From: Sulfurimonas sp. HSL3-7
GTDB taxonomy: Bacteria; Campylobacterota; Campylobacteria; Campylobacterales; Sulfurimonadaceae
DNA length: 64,000 bases
Reading direction: 5' to 3'
Assembly (NCBI RefSeq): GCF_039645985.1
Contig: NZ_CP147919.1
Coordinates: 124,001-188,000, forward strand
Position numbers and translations under genes: made by a program. Positions 45,452 through 54,092 of this stretch are shown piece after piece. The notes below the pieces were generated by a model, which did no database searches, was not told the DNA's origin, and worked only from the letters and a program-made list of their open reading frames with translations. How positions within the stretch are numbered: the first letter of the stretch is position 1; every line of letters begins with the position of its first letter.

Positions 45452-45994
45452 ATGGGACAGATCTATTTAGATATCGCAAAAAAAGCGATCGAAGATGCTC
45501 TGTATAGCAGGGATACGATAGAGCGGGAGAAGATCGTAGAAGTCTATCCTATGTTGGCCGAAAAAGGGGCGGTATTTGTGACCTTGAACCTGCACGGACA
45601 TTTGCGCGGCTGTATCGGTTCGCTAGTGGCGCACCGTCCTTTGATCGACGATCTCATCGACAACGCCTGCTCGGCCGCATTTAAAGATCCGAGATTTTTC
45701 CCTCTGTCGATGCAGGAACTTGACGATGTCGAGATCGAGGTCTCACTGCTGAGTCCTCCCGAGGTGTTGGAGTATAGCTCCATAGCCGACCTTAAAGCCA
45801 AAGTCCGCCCGGGCATCGACGGTGTGGTTCTGACTTTGTATGGGCGACGAGCGACCTTCTTGCCGCAGGTGTGGGATGAACTGCCTGATTTTGACCTCTT
45901 CTTTTCGCACCTTTGCCAAAAAGCGGGGCTGCAGAGTAGCTGTCTTGCAGAGCACCCGAAGATCGAGCTTTACCAGGTTGAGAAGATCAAGTAA
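45452..45994 (+). CDS. amrA: AMMECR1-domain protein (AmmeMemoRadiSam system protein A)
   Basis: A 180-residue protein filled by one AMMECR1 domain. The strongly conserved block LHGHLRGCIGSLVAHRPL is at about 46-63, and NACSAAFKDPRFFPL and EIEVSLLSPPE follow. The molecular function is unknown. The ATG at 45452 is chosen over the TTG 6 nt upstream because AAGGA is 6 nt before it. A MEMO gene follows 55 bp later; the radical SAM member often found with them is not here. Confidence 0.85.
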   Translation: MGQIYLDIAKKAIEDALYSRDTIEREKIVEVYPMLAEKGAVFVTLNLHGHLRGCIGSLVAHRPLIDDLIDNACSAAFKDPRFFPLSMQELDDVEIEVSLLSPPEVLEYSSIADLKAKVRPGIDGVVLTLYGRRATFLPQVWDELPDFDLFFSHLCQKAGLQSSCLAEHPKIELYQVEKIK

Positions 45995-46049
45995 AGGAAT
46001 ATGAGAAAGAACATAAGCGGTTCTGCCAGAGCGCATAGAGGAGGATTTT

Positions 46050-46856
46050 ATGAGTATTAGAGAGAATGCTGTAGCCGGGTCGTTCTACCCGGCATCATGC
46101 AGTGAGATAGAGCGCTATATTGCCCATTTCAATACGGTTTTGGATGAGAATAAGTTTAAAAGCGAAGCGGTTGAATTAGCCCCGAAAGCCATCATTGTTC
46201 CGCATGCAGGGTATATCTACAGCGGTTTTACGGCCAATGTCGCCTACAGAAGCGCCGCGCAAAAGAGAGCAGGGGTCAAACGCGTTGTCGTGATCGGACC
46301 GAGTCATAGGGTCTATATTGACGGTGCCTCTGTCGCCCTCTTTGACCGTTACGATTCCCCTTGCGGCGAGATGAAGATCGATCTCTCTTTGAGCAAGGCA
46401 CTAAAAGAGCGTTTCGGCTTTCTCCACTTTGCACCGGAGGCCCACCGTGAACATTCAACAGAGGTCCAGGTGCCTTTCCTACAGCACTACTTTCCCCGTG
46501 CAGAGCTTGTCGAGATCGTCTATGGCGACCTCGATGACAGAGCGCTCTCGACGCTTATCGACCAGGTACTCGAAGATGAGGAGACCCTGGTCGTCATCAG
46601 TACCGACCTGAGCCACTTTCATACCAAAGAGGTAGCACAGCACCTTGACAGTCTCTGCATACAGGGTATGGCCGATCTTAAAAAAGCCGAATTCGAAAGC
46701 GGCTGCGAAGCCTGCGGGATGATCGGTGTCAAAGCGGTGGTTGACGCTGCGAACAGGGCCGGTCTGCAAAGCCAGGTGCTGGACTATCGCACCAGTGCCG
46801 ATGCCACTGACGATGAGCAGAGCGTCGTGGGCTATGTCTCCTGCCTGATCGGGTGA
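46050..46856 (+). CDS. amrB: MEMO-family protein (AmmeMemoRadiSam system protein B)
   Basis: A 268-residue protein of the MEMO1 family, related in fold to extradiol dioxygenases. Putative metal-site residues are in IVPHAGYIYSG, HREHSTEVQVPFLQHYFP and STDLSHFHT. The human homologue binds iron or copper, and the bacterial role is unknown. GGAGGA precedes the ATG. Pairing with AMMECR1 defines the AmmeMemoRadiSam cluster. Confidence 0.87.
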   Translation: MSIRENAVAGSFYPASCSEIERYIAHFNTVLDENKFKSEAVELAPKAIIVPHAGYIYSGFTANVAYRSAAQKRAGVKRVVVIGPSHRVYIDGASVALFDRYDSPCGEMKIDLSLSKALKERFGFLHFAPEAHREHSTEVQVPFLQHYFPRAELVEIVYGDLDDRALSTLIDQVLEDEETLVVISTDLSHFHTKEVAQHLDSLCIQGMADLKKAEFESGCEACGMIGVKAVVDAANRAGLQSQVLDYRTSADATDDEQSVVGYVSCLIG

Positions 46857-46884
46857 CCCCGTCGCTCTTTTAAAATCAACGTAG

Positions 46885-46890
46885 TATAAT
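46885..46890 (+). promoter_or_regulatory. -10 box for the PhnA/YjdM gene
   Basis: TATAAT, 71 nt before the ATG at 46962. Confidence 0.35.
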
Positions 46891-46961
46891 ACGCCAAAAT
46901 TTATTCAGTGCATTTTTGAGGTTCGTTTTTGGGTTTCAGAAGTGCTCTCAAAGGAAACGAT

Positions 46962-47513
46962 ATGAGTATAGATAAGGTCCTGATGGAACGAAGCGGCGGT
47001 GTCTGCGAACTGTGCGGCTCAAGCGAGAACCTGAGCGAGTTTACCGTTGCGCCTAAAGATGAGAAGATCCTCGTCTGTGGTACCTGCAGTGAACAGCTCA
47101 ACGATGCGGATAAGGTAGACCCCAACCACTGGCGTTGTCTGAATGACAGTATGTGGTCGGTTGAGCCGGCAGTCCAGGTTGTTGTCTACCGAATGCTCAA
47201 TGCCCTCAAAGCAGAAGGTTGGCCGCAGGATCTTCTGGACCAGATGTATATGGAGCCGGAAGTGATCGAGTGGGCACAAGAGGGTATGGCGGATGAAAGC
47301 CGTGAGCCGACGAAAGACAGCAACGGCACTATCCTGGAGCAGGGCGACAGTGTTACCATCATCAAAGACCTTGAAGTGAAGGGCGCCGGTTTTACGGCAA
47401 AACGCGGGACCGTCGTCAAGAACATCGCTTTGACGGACAACCCGGAACAGATCGAAGGGCGTGTCAACGGCACCCGTATTGTACTGCTCTCAAAATTCCT
47501 CAAAAAGATGTAA
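46962..47513 (+). CDS. PhnA/YjdM-family zinc-ribbon protein
   Basis: A 183-residue protein with an N-terminal zinc ribbon (CELCGSSENL to VCGTC, about 13-35) and the C-terminal PhnA domain (about 110-183: DSNGTILEQGDSVTIIKDLEVKG), an SH3-like fold. The family is misnamed for phosphonate use; function is unknown. The frame is open to 46929, but the ATG at 46962 has AAAGGA 7 nt upstream and starts the family sequence. Confidence 0.85.
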   Translation: MSIDKVLMERSGGVCELCGSSENLSEFTVAPKDEKILVCGTCSEQLNDADKVDPNHWRCLNDSMWSVEPAVQVVVYRMLNALKAEGWPQDLLDQMYMEPEVIEWAQEGMADESREPTKDSNGTILEQGDSVTIIKDLEVKGAGFTAKRGTVVKNIALTDNPEQIEGRVNGTRIVLLSKFLKKM

Positions 47514-47608
47514 CCCCCGGCTCTCAGCAGCCGAGATTGACCGCAAGGCGTTCTAGCGCCTTGCCAAGATACCTGAAAATTTCCCGACCCTTTTCCTTTT
47601 AAACATGA

Positions 47609-48718
47609 TCAGAGCAGTGTTTCGAGCGCTTCATATTTCAGGCCGAGCGTTTCGGCGACGGCGCGGTTGGTGACCGCACCCTTGAAGAGGTTGACCCCGA
47701 GCGCGAGTGACGGGTCCTTCGCAATCGCATTTAGACTTCCTTCCTTGGCCAGTTTACGCATATAGGGAAAGGTGGCATTGGTCAGCGCGACCGAGGCGGT
47801 CTTCGGATAGGCTCCCGGCATGTTGGCCACGCAGTAGTGAAGCACGCCCTCTTCGATGAAAACCGGGTCGGTATGGGTCGTCGGCCGCGAGGCTTCGGAG
47901 CTGCCGCCCTGATCAATAGGTATATCGACGAGAACGGCCCCTTTTTTCATCTGACGCAGCATCTCCCGGGTGATCAGCTTCGGCGCGGTCGCTCCCCCGT
48001 GGATCAGCACCGTGCTGATCACGATGTCGGTCTTCTGCAGCAGCCCGCGGAGCACTTCGGGCGAGTAGACGGCTGTCTTGACGCCGGGAAGCACTCTCTG
48101 AAGCTGTTCGAGTTTGGGTGTGGAACGGTTCACAACGGTCACATCCGCGCCCATGCCGGCGGCTGTTTTTGCCGCATTGAAACCGGCATTGCCGGCGCCG
48201 ATGACCAGAAGTTTCGCCGGGGCTACGCCGACGGCACCGCCTATCAGTACCCCCTCACCGCCCTGGTATCGGCTGAGGTGGTGGGCCGCGACCGAAGGGC
48301 CCATCTTACCGGCTATCTCGCTCATCGGTTTGAGCAGCGGCAGCTCTCTGCCCGAGGCGACGGTCTCGTAGGCGATGGCGCAGACCTTTTTTTCGGCCAG
48401 TACCGCGACCAGCTCCGGTAGCGGTGCAAGATGGAGGTAGCAGAAGAGGGTATGGCGTTCATCCAGAAGTCCGTACTCGCTCGGCTGCGGCTCTTTGACC
48501 TTGACGATCAAAGTTGCGCGGCCGTAGAGCACTTTGGGGCCGCTTACGATCTCCGCGCCGGCCTCGCGGTAGAGTGCATCGCTGAAGCCGCTTCCTTCTC
48601 CGGCGCCGCTCTCGACAAGGACACTGTGCCCCTCCCCGACAAGGGTCGCGACATTGAAAGGTGTCGCACCGACACGGAACTCGTCTGTTTTCACCTCTTT
48701 AGGTATGCCGACTGTCAT
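47609..48718 (-). CDS. ald: Alanine dehydrogenase
   Basis: A 369-residue NAD enzyme that interconverts alanine and pyruvate plus ammonia. The substrate Lys is in LIVKVKEPQ, the active-site His in FCYLHLAP, and the NAD fold has LLVIGAGNAGFNAAKTAAGMGADVTVVN. GGAGAGAAG precedes the ATG. It stands alone between two unrelated genes, with no Lrp-like regulator nearby. Confidence 0.93.
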   Translation of the reverse strand: MTVGIPKEVKTDEFRVGATPFNVATLVGEGHSVLVESGAGEGSGFSDALYREAGAEIVSGPKVLYGRATLIVKVKEPQPSEYGLLDERHTLFCYLHLAPLPELVAVLAEKKVCAIAYETVASGRELPLLKPMSEIAGKMGPSVAAHHLSRYQGGEGVLIGGAVGVAPAKLLVIGAGNAGFNAAKTAAGMGADVTVVNRSTPKLEQLQRVLPGVKTAVYSPEVLRGLLQKTDIVISTVLIHGGATAPKLITREMLRQMKKGAVLVDIPIDQGGSSEASRPTTHTDPVFIEEGVLHYCVANMPGAYPKTASVALTNATFPYMRKLAKEGSLNAIAKDPSLALGVNLFKGAVTNRAVAETLGLKYEALETLL

Positions 48719-48854
48719 CTTCTCTCCTTATGCTGCATAACTTTCTCGTCTGTCTGTTAATAATACTTCATAATATCTTACATCTGATAGAGAGGGGAAG
48801 CGGCGGTTTTCAAAAAGGTTGATATCCGGCGGGACAATAGGGCATAATGGTCTT

Positions 48855-49637
48855 ATGAAGATCCCGAAAAGCGGCAGGATGATGTTCTCGATAATAGCGA
48901 TACCGGTGATCGCCTACGGAGCGATCTGTCTTCTCTTTTATATGTTTCAGCGCCAGATGCTCTATTACCCGACGCCCGAGGTAAATGTCCCGGGTGTGGC
49001 GCACATCATACTCGACAGAGGGAAGGTGCGCATCAAGGTCTGGACCATTAACACAGGCAGGCAGAAGGCGCTGATCTATTTCGGGGGCAATGCCGAGAAC
49101 GTCGCCTACAACATCGATGATTTCAGGACGCTCTTCCCCGACCGTACTGTCTACCTCGTCAACTACCGCGGTTACGGCGGCAGCAGCGGATCGCCTAGCG
49201 AAAAGGGGTTCCAGAGAGATGCCCTGCTGGCGTATGACCACTTCTCCAAATACCACAGCGCGGTTTCGGTGATGGGACGAAGCGTGGGTGCGGCGGTCGC
49301 GACCTATCTGGCCTCGCAGCGCCGCGTAGAAAAGCTTGTCCTTATCACCCCTTTCGACAGCGCCGTGAGTGTCGGCAGAAAGATCTACCCGTTTTTGCCG
49401 ATGGGATTGATTGTGCAGGAGAAGCTGGATGCGGCAGCTATGGCAGGGAAGATCACCGCAGCGACACTGATCGTAGCTGCAGCTGATGATGAGATCATCC
49501 CCTACGAGAACACCCGTAACCTGGCAGAGGCTTTTACCGGGGTGCGTCCGGAATTTGTCTCACTCAGCGGGGTGGGGCACAACACCGTGCAGCTGCACCC
49601 CGACTACAAGAAGCAGATCTCCTCGTTTTTGCAGTAG
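48855..49637 (+). CDS. Membrane-anchored alpha/beta hydrolase
   Basis: A 260-residue serine hydrolase. An N-terminal helix (about 11-32, FSIIAIPVIAYGAICLLFYMF) is followed by the fold: oxyanion strand LIYFGGNAEN, YRGYGGSSG, nucleophile Ser in GRSVG, Asp in AADDEIIPY, and His in GVGHNTVQLH. It resembles ABHD13/ABHD17-type (Bem46) hydrolases. The frame is open to a TTG at 48819; the ATG at 48855 is chosen as it begins just before the helix, though no strong ribosome site is seen. Confidence 0.78.
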   Translation: MKIPKSGRMMFSIIAIPVIAYGAICLLFYMFQRQMLYYPTPEVNVPGVAHIILDRGKVRIKVWTINTGRQKALIYFGGNAENVAYNIDDFRTLFPDRTVYLVNYRGYGGSSGSPSEKGFQRDALLAYDHFSKYHSAVSVMGRSVGAAVATYLASQRRVEKLVLITPFDSAVSVGRKIYPFLPMGLIVQEKLDAAAMAGKITAATLIVAAADDEIIPYENTRNLAEAFTGVRPEFVSLSGVGHNTVQLHPDYKKQISSFLQ

Positions 49638-49654
49638 CCGTTCGGCAGGTCAGA

Positions 49655-50383
49655 CTACTCCATTGTGATAACGCGGCCGAGACCGCCTTTGATACAGCGC
49701 TCTGAAAACGTCTCCTGAAACAGCTCTATCGCCCTTTCACCGCTGCAGTGGGTCGGGCAGAGATAATCGATCTTCATCTTTTTGAGTTCATCTATGACGT
49801 TCAGGATCTGCGTCTCTTCTTCCTGCACAAGATGAAATCCGCCGACCAGAAGGGCTATCTTTTTGTTCAGCATCGCCTGCGCTTTTGCTGCGATCGCGAC
49901 GATACCGCTGTGGGCACAACCGGTAACGATGATCAGCCCCGCATCGCTGTCGATGACGATAGCTTGTTCTGTTATGTCATCGCCCATCATCCCGGTTGAA
50001 TAAAGGTCATCACCTATAAGGGTTTCTTTCTCTCCGATAACCGTAACGCTTCTGACCATCGATCTCAGATCACGGACATAACGTTTCGAGAGCGAGTCGG
50101 GGGCGATGATGTCGACATTAGGATTCAGTTCGATGAGGGAGTCGACGCCGCCTATATGGTCCCAGTGATGATGTGATAGAAAAAGGGTGTCGATCTTTTT
50201 GATACTTTTGTTCAGCTTATTCATATTTTCCAGAAGCACTCTTCCGTTGCTTCCGGTGTCAAAGAGAATGGTCTTTTTCGGGGTCTCGATATAACAGGAG
50301 AAACCCCATAATGTCTTCAGTCCGTCTAAAAAAAGGTAGTTGTCAAAAACGATGCTAAGTGTTATGCCGCCGCTCTTCATCAT
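49655..50383 (-). CDS. Metallo-beta-lactamase-fold hydrolase, COG1237 type
   Basis: A 242-residue MBL-fold protein. The metal motif SHHHWDHIGG is near 70-79, with further ligands in TGCAHSGI and GGFHL, and CPTHCSGE at the C-terminal end. This pattern fits COG1237 enzymes, which include the methanogen ribofuranosylaminobenzene phosphate synthase-like group. Its substrate is unknown. AAAGGAG precedes the ATG. It follows the split permease genes in the same direction. Confidence 0.82.
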   Translation of the reverse strand: MMKSGGITLSIVFDNYLFLDGLKTLWGFSCYIETPKKTILFDTGSNGRVLLENMNKLNKSIKKIDTLFLSHHHWDHIGGVDSLIELNPNVDIIAPDSLSKRYVRDLRSMVRSVTVIGEKETLIGDDLYSTGMMGDDITEQAIVIDSDAGLIIVTGCAHSGIVAIAAKAQAMLNKKIALLVGGFHLVQEEETQILNVIDELKKMKIDYLCPTHCSGERAIELFQETFSERCIKGGLGRVITME

Positions 50384-50414
50384 GGCAGATCACTCCTTTT
50401 GTCAATGTATATAT

Positions 50415-50942
50415 TCAGAGGTGTGTCCTGTTTTTTGATGCCATTTTATCGGCGAGCAGACCCTGAATCCATGCGCCCAGCAGAATATAGAAGATCAATA
50501 CCAGGGTAAATGCAATGCCGAAATAGCCGACCATGACCGGCAGCCAGGGCAGCTTGATGGCACGCGCGTATAAAAAGGCGATAATCAGCCCGTCGCGCGC
50601 ATTATGGTCTCGCAGTTCGCTGAGCATCGGGTACCAGATATAACCCGGCCCGTGGCTGATAACACCGCCTGCCAGCGCGAAAAACCATCCCTTGAGACCG
50701 CTCTCTCTTCCCAGATGTTTGGCAATGCTTTTGGGCTTGATAAAGGTGTTCAGCAGGGCCATCAGAAAAAAGACGATCAACAGGATCGGCGCGATCATTT
50801 TGAGTACACCGAGGCTTTTGCCGAGTGCAGCGCGTGCTGTAGAGGCGTCTAAAAATGCGGTGACACCATAGAGGATGATCGTAACACCCAGTAGGATCCA
50901 CCCGCTGAGGTTTGCCGGTTTGGAACGCTGCTCCTTTTTCAT
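50415..50942 (-). CDS. Half-size permease, second subunit (PF03773-like)
   Basis: A 175-residue membrane protein with about four helices and the motif ALAGGVISHGPGYIWYPMLSELRD. It resembles one half of the YraQ/ArsP-type permease fold (PF03773). The start overlaps the partner's stop (ATGA), so they are translated together and probably pair. The upstream frame is open to 51047 but encodes an Arg/Ser-rich shadow. Confidence 0.68.
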   Translation of the reverse strand: MKKEQRSKPANLSGWILLGVTIILYGVTAFLDASTARAALGKSLGVLKMIAPILLIVFFLMALLNTFIKPKSIAKHLGRESGLKGWFFALAGGVISHGPGYIWYPMLSELRDHNARDGLIIAFLYARAIKLPWLPVMVGYFGIAFTLVLIFYILLGAWIQGLLADKMASKNRTHL

Positions 50943-51373
50943 GAGAGTGCCCCCAAGGTCGCTGCGGCAGCGAAGGCGATCAGAAGGGCAAAGAGAATGC
51001 TGAGAAGGTTGCGAACGACGGTGAAACGGCCGCCGAAAAGGGCCCACTCAAGCGGCAGCTGTGTGATGCCGAGCGTCACCCAGGCCAGGATGAATGCAGT
51101 GACGGCAGAGAGCGAAATGCCCTCTTTGAGCAGTTCGCCGCCGATAATGTAGCTCAAAAACGGCTGTCCGACGGAGACTCCGCCGACGAGCGTACCGGCA
51201 AGGGTGTCATGCAGCACGTCGCCGTTAAAGAGGGCATGGAGCATCTGCGGGGTGACAGCGGCCTGAAAGAGCCCGACAAGCCCGAAAACGGCAAGCAGCA
51301 TCGGCAAGAGGGTATAGAGCGATTTGAACGATCCGGCAAGGGCCTCTCTGAAACGTTTCGATAGCGGCGGCAT
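50939..51373 (-). CDS. Half-size permease, first subunit (PF03773-like)
   Basis: A 144-residue membrane protein with about four helices and the motif LVGGVSVGQPFLSYIIGGELLKEG, which lines up with LAGGVISHGPGYIWYPMLSEL of the partner. The ATG at 51373 is preferred over the open frame to 51442 because AAAGGAGA is 4-5 nt before it. The cargo is unknown; the neighbouring feoAB operon hints at metals or metalloids. Confidence 0.68.
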   Translation of the reverse strand: MPPLSKRFREALAGSFKSLYTLLPMLLAVFGLVGLFQAAVTPQMLHALFNGDVLHDTLAGTLVGGVSVGQPFLSYIIGGELLKEGISLSAVTAFILAWVTLGITQLPLEWALFGGRFTVVRNLLSILFALLIAFAAAATLGALS

Positions 51374-51425
51374 GAACTCTCCTTTGTGACATTGTATCGC
51401 AGATGCACAGCAGAGGCAGAGAAGA

Positions 51426-51998
51426 TTACCTGTAATCTGCAAGCACTCCTTTCAACTTGCGATAATTTTTTATCAACACGGCTTTCATAGAGTGATTATA
51501 GAGTACGGCGGCCGGATGCTGCAGAGGGATGATCTTTTTATTTCCGGCTGAAAAGACAGTGCCGCAAATTTTGTGAAACTCCGGTTTGGACGGCAGTGCA
51601 ATGGCATACTTCTCAAAGATATATCGGATAGCATAATAGCCCATCGGCGCCAATACCTCCGGGTTGATCAGTTCTATCTCTTTGTCGAGGTAGTGGCTGC
51701 AGCTTTCGATCTCGTCCTGTTTCGGCCTTCTGCATTTTGGAAGCATGCATTTGACCAGATTTGTCATGTAGATCTCTTTTCGGTCGATACCGGCCGTCTC
51801 CAACAGTTCATCCAGCACTTTTCCCGAAGGGCCGATAAACATTCTCCCTTCCCTATCCTCATTCTCTCCGGGGGCCTGGGCGATCAGCATGAGTTTGGCA
51901 TGCGGATCGCCCTCGCCGCAAAGCGCGTTTATTCTACTCTCGGAGAGCCTGCATTTTGTACACCGTTTTACCGCAACGTTTAGATCATTCATCTTCAT
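51426..51998 (-). CDS. Type 4-like uracil-DNA glycosylase with Fe-S cluster
   Basis: A 190-residue glycosylase that cuts uracil from DNA. Motif 1 IAQAPGENEDREGRMFIGPSG and the late IIPLQHPAAVLYN motif carry the active-site residues; [4Fe-4S] ligands are likely C11xxC14 near the N-terminus and two more in CMLPKC/SCSHYL. The frame opens at 52031, but ATG at 51998 (AAAGAG upstream) fits the family. It is 52 bp from the permease pair and 19 bp from feoB. Confidence 0.85.
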   Translation of the reverse strand: MKMNDLNVAVKRCTKCRLSESRINALCGEGDPHAKLMLIAQAPGENEDREGRMFIGPSGKVLDELLETAGIDRKEIYMTNLVKCMLPKCRRPKQDEIESCSHYLDKEIELINPEVLAPMGYYAIRYIFEKYAIALPSKPEFHKICGTVFSAGNKKIIPLQHPAAVLYNHSMKAVLIKNYRKLKGVLADYR

Positions 51999-52017
51999 GG
52001 CAACAGCTCTTTCCGCA

Positions 52018-53718
52018 TTACAGCAGCGCATTCAGAATGCTTCCGACCAGCAGGGTGGAGACCACCATAATGGCGGTGGCTTTGATCAGGTCTTTGGCCC
52101 CCAGCTCTTTGAACAGAACGACAAAGGTCGCAACGCAGGGAAAGTACATGGTCAGTACGACGCTGGCGACGATAAGCTGACCCATATCCAGCCCGAGCGG
52201 CAGCAGCATACCCACGGCTACATCTTTTCTCAGAAAACCGACGATCAGAGAGGCGACCGCTTCCTTCGGGAGCCCCAACATGCCGACGATGACAGGAGAG
52301 GCCGCCTCGCTGATCCATCCGATGATCCCGAAAACATACAAAATGTTGACGATGAGCACCCCAAGCAGTACAAAGGGGATCGCCTCGCGTAAAAACCCCC
52401 GCATCCGCATCCACAGTTTTTTTGAAAGGCTGCCAAAATAGGGGACCCGATAGGGCGGGATCTCCATAAAGGTCTCGGGCGTTTCGCCTTTGATCCCTCT
52501 GTTGAGCAGAAAACCCAGCGCAAGCCAGACAATAAAAAGCGTGAGAAAATAGATGCCCAACCCCTTGATGCCGTAGGGTCCCAACAGGGCAAATACCATG
52601 GAGGTCTGCGCCATACAGGGTACGGCTATGGCCATCAGGGTCGCCGCAATAAAACGCTGTTTCCTGGTTTCGAGTATTCGGGTGCTGAGTGCGCCCGGAA
52701 CATTGCAGCCGAATCCAAGAAGCGTCGGAATGATTGCCAGTCCGTGCATCCCGAGTTTGTGCAAAACCGCATCGACCAGTGTCGCCAGCCTCGGGAGGTA
52801 GCCGCTGTCCTCCATCACCCCCAGGACAAGGTAGAAGGCAAAGATATAGGGCAGGACCATGGCAAAAGGGACATAGAGGCCGGTCGTGAGCAGACCCATC
52901 GACTGGACATAATCGATCTTCCCCTCTATCAGGGTACCGATCAGGATATCATGGATAATGCCGCCGCGGCCGAGCATCTCACTCAAGTTGTTTATCACGG
53001 GAAGATAGAGTTTAAACAGAGGATCGAAGAGATAGGTTATCAGATTTTCGCCGACAAAGCGGACCGTCCAAAAGACAAAGGCCAGGATGAAGAGTGTCAT
53101 CGGGATTCCCGTCAGCGGTTTGACGCTCATATCCTCAAGGTTTTCCAAAAAGGTGTGTTTTTTCAGGGTCACCTTCTGTACTTTGCTGACGATCCTGCCG
53201 ATCTCTCCCCATCGGGCCTCTTCGCTGTAGCTGTTGGTATGGCTCCTTGCCTCGCGAAGCCTTGAGACCAGCGCTTTGATGCCCACCCCGGTCACGGCAA
53301 CCGCCGGCACAACCGGGACATCCAGATGGGCCTCAAGTTTTTCGGCATCGATCCGAATACCCAGATGGCGTATCTCATCCCAAAAATTGAGGACCACGAC
53401 AACGGGAATATTGCGCTCCAGAAGCTGCAGTGTCAGATAGAGGTTGCGCTCCAGGTTGGTCGCATCCACCACATTGATGACGATATCCTCCTCTTCGAGC
53501 ATGCCTACCGCGACCTCTTCAGCCTTTGATGTCGGCTCCAGCGTATAGGTCCCCGGTACGTCGATCACCTCTACGGTTCGGTCATCAAGCTTCATCTCCC
53601 CTTTTTTGAATTCGATCGTCGTGCCCGGATAGTTGGAGATAATGACATCCACGCCGGTCAGCCTTGAGAAAAGGGCCGATTTTCCGACGTTTGGATTTCC
53701 CATCAGAAGTATTCTCAT
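52018..53718 (-). CDS. feoB: Ferrous iron transporter FeoB (compact form)
   Basis: A 566-residue inner-membrane Fe2+ transporter. The cytoplasmic G domain has G1 GNPNVGKS, G2 YPGTTIE, G3 DVPGTY and G4 NFWDE; two Gate-like membrane halves follow (GFGCNVPGALSTR, CMAQTSMVFALLG). It is shorter than the E. coli protein (773 residues), with a small loop between G domain and membrane part and no C-terminal extension. feoA is 19 bp upstream in the same operon. Confidence 0.93.
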   Translation of the reverse strand: MRILLMGNPNVGKSALFSRLTGVDVIISNYPGTTIEFKKGEMKLDDRTVEVIDVPGTYTLEPTSKAEEVAVGMLEEEDIVINVVDATNLERNLYLTLQLLERNIPVVVVLNFWDEIRHLGIRIDAEKLEAHLDVPVVPAVAVTGVGIKALVSRLREARSHTNSYSEEARWGEIGRIVSKVQKVTLKKHTFLENLEDMSVKPLTGIPMTLFILAFVFWTVRFVGENLITYLFDPLFKLYLPVINNLSEMLGRGGIIHDILIGTLIEGKIDYVQSMGLLTTGLYVPFAMVLPYIFAFYLVLGVMEDSGYLPRLATLVDAVLHKLGMHGLAIIPTLLGFGCNVPGALSTRILETRKQRFIAATLMAIAVPCMAQTSMVFALLGPYGIKGLGIYFLTLFIVWLALGFLLNRGIKGETPETFMEIPPYRVPYFGSLSKKLWMRMRGFLREAIPFVLLGVLIVNILYVFGIIGWISEAASPVIVGMLGLPKEAVASLIVGFLRKDVAVGMLLPLGLDMGQLIVASVVLTMYFPCVATFVVLFKELGAKDLIKATAIMVVSTLLVGSILNALL

Positions 53719-53737
53719 CTTCGGATACCTTTCTGTG

Positions 53738-53977
53738 CTATTGGGCTTTCAATGGCTCTACGACGATTTTCTTTGCCATCTCCATGCCGATGGTCGCTTC
53801 GGTATTGCCGATCGCGATGACGACGGGACCGTGAAAAGGCTCTGCGGTGATCTTCCTGATGGTCTTTCCGGCCCTGATGTTAAGCGAAGCGAGTTTTTTA
53901 CGAAACTCTTCTCCTCCTTTGAGTTTTGTTATGGTCGCTTCTTTTCCTGATTCCAGGTCAAAGAGTGTCGTTTCCAT
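53738..53977 (-). CDS. feoA: FeoA-type SH3-like protein
   Basis: A 79-residue cytosolic partner of FeoB with the FeoA SH3-like fold: ITKLKGGEEFRKKLASLNIRAGKTI, EPFHGPVVIAIGNTEATIGMEMAKKI. It is the first gene of the feoAB operon, divergent from the ZIP transporter; the 115-bp gap between them has no Fur box that I can recognise. Confidence 0.9.
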   Translation of the reverse strand: METTLFDLESGKEATITKLKGGEEFRKKLASLNIRAGKTIRKITAEPFHGPVVIAIGNTEATIGMEMAKKIVVEPLKAQ

Positions 53978-54092
53978 GCTTTCCTCTTAAGAGTTGGTGT
54001 ATATTGATTGTACTATAGTTGAGTATAAGAAAGATGAAACCGATGGCAAAGATCCGTTTCAGATAAAAAGCAGGAGGCGGGAGGAGAAGCGT

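Noticed and set aside
53978-54092. Possible Fur box between feoA and the ZIP gene
   Set aside because: Only a CTCTTAAGAG palindrome is visible, and it coincides with the feoA ribosome site; nothing resembles a Fur consensus.
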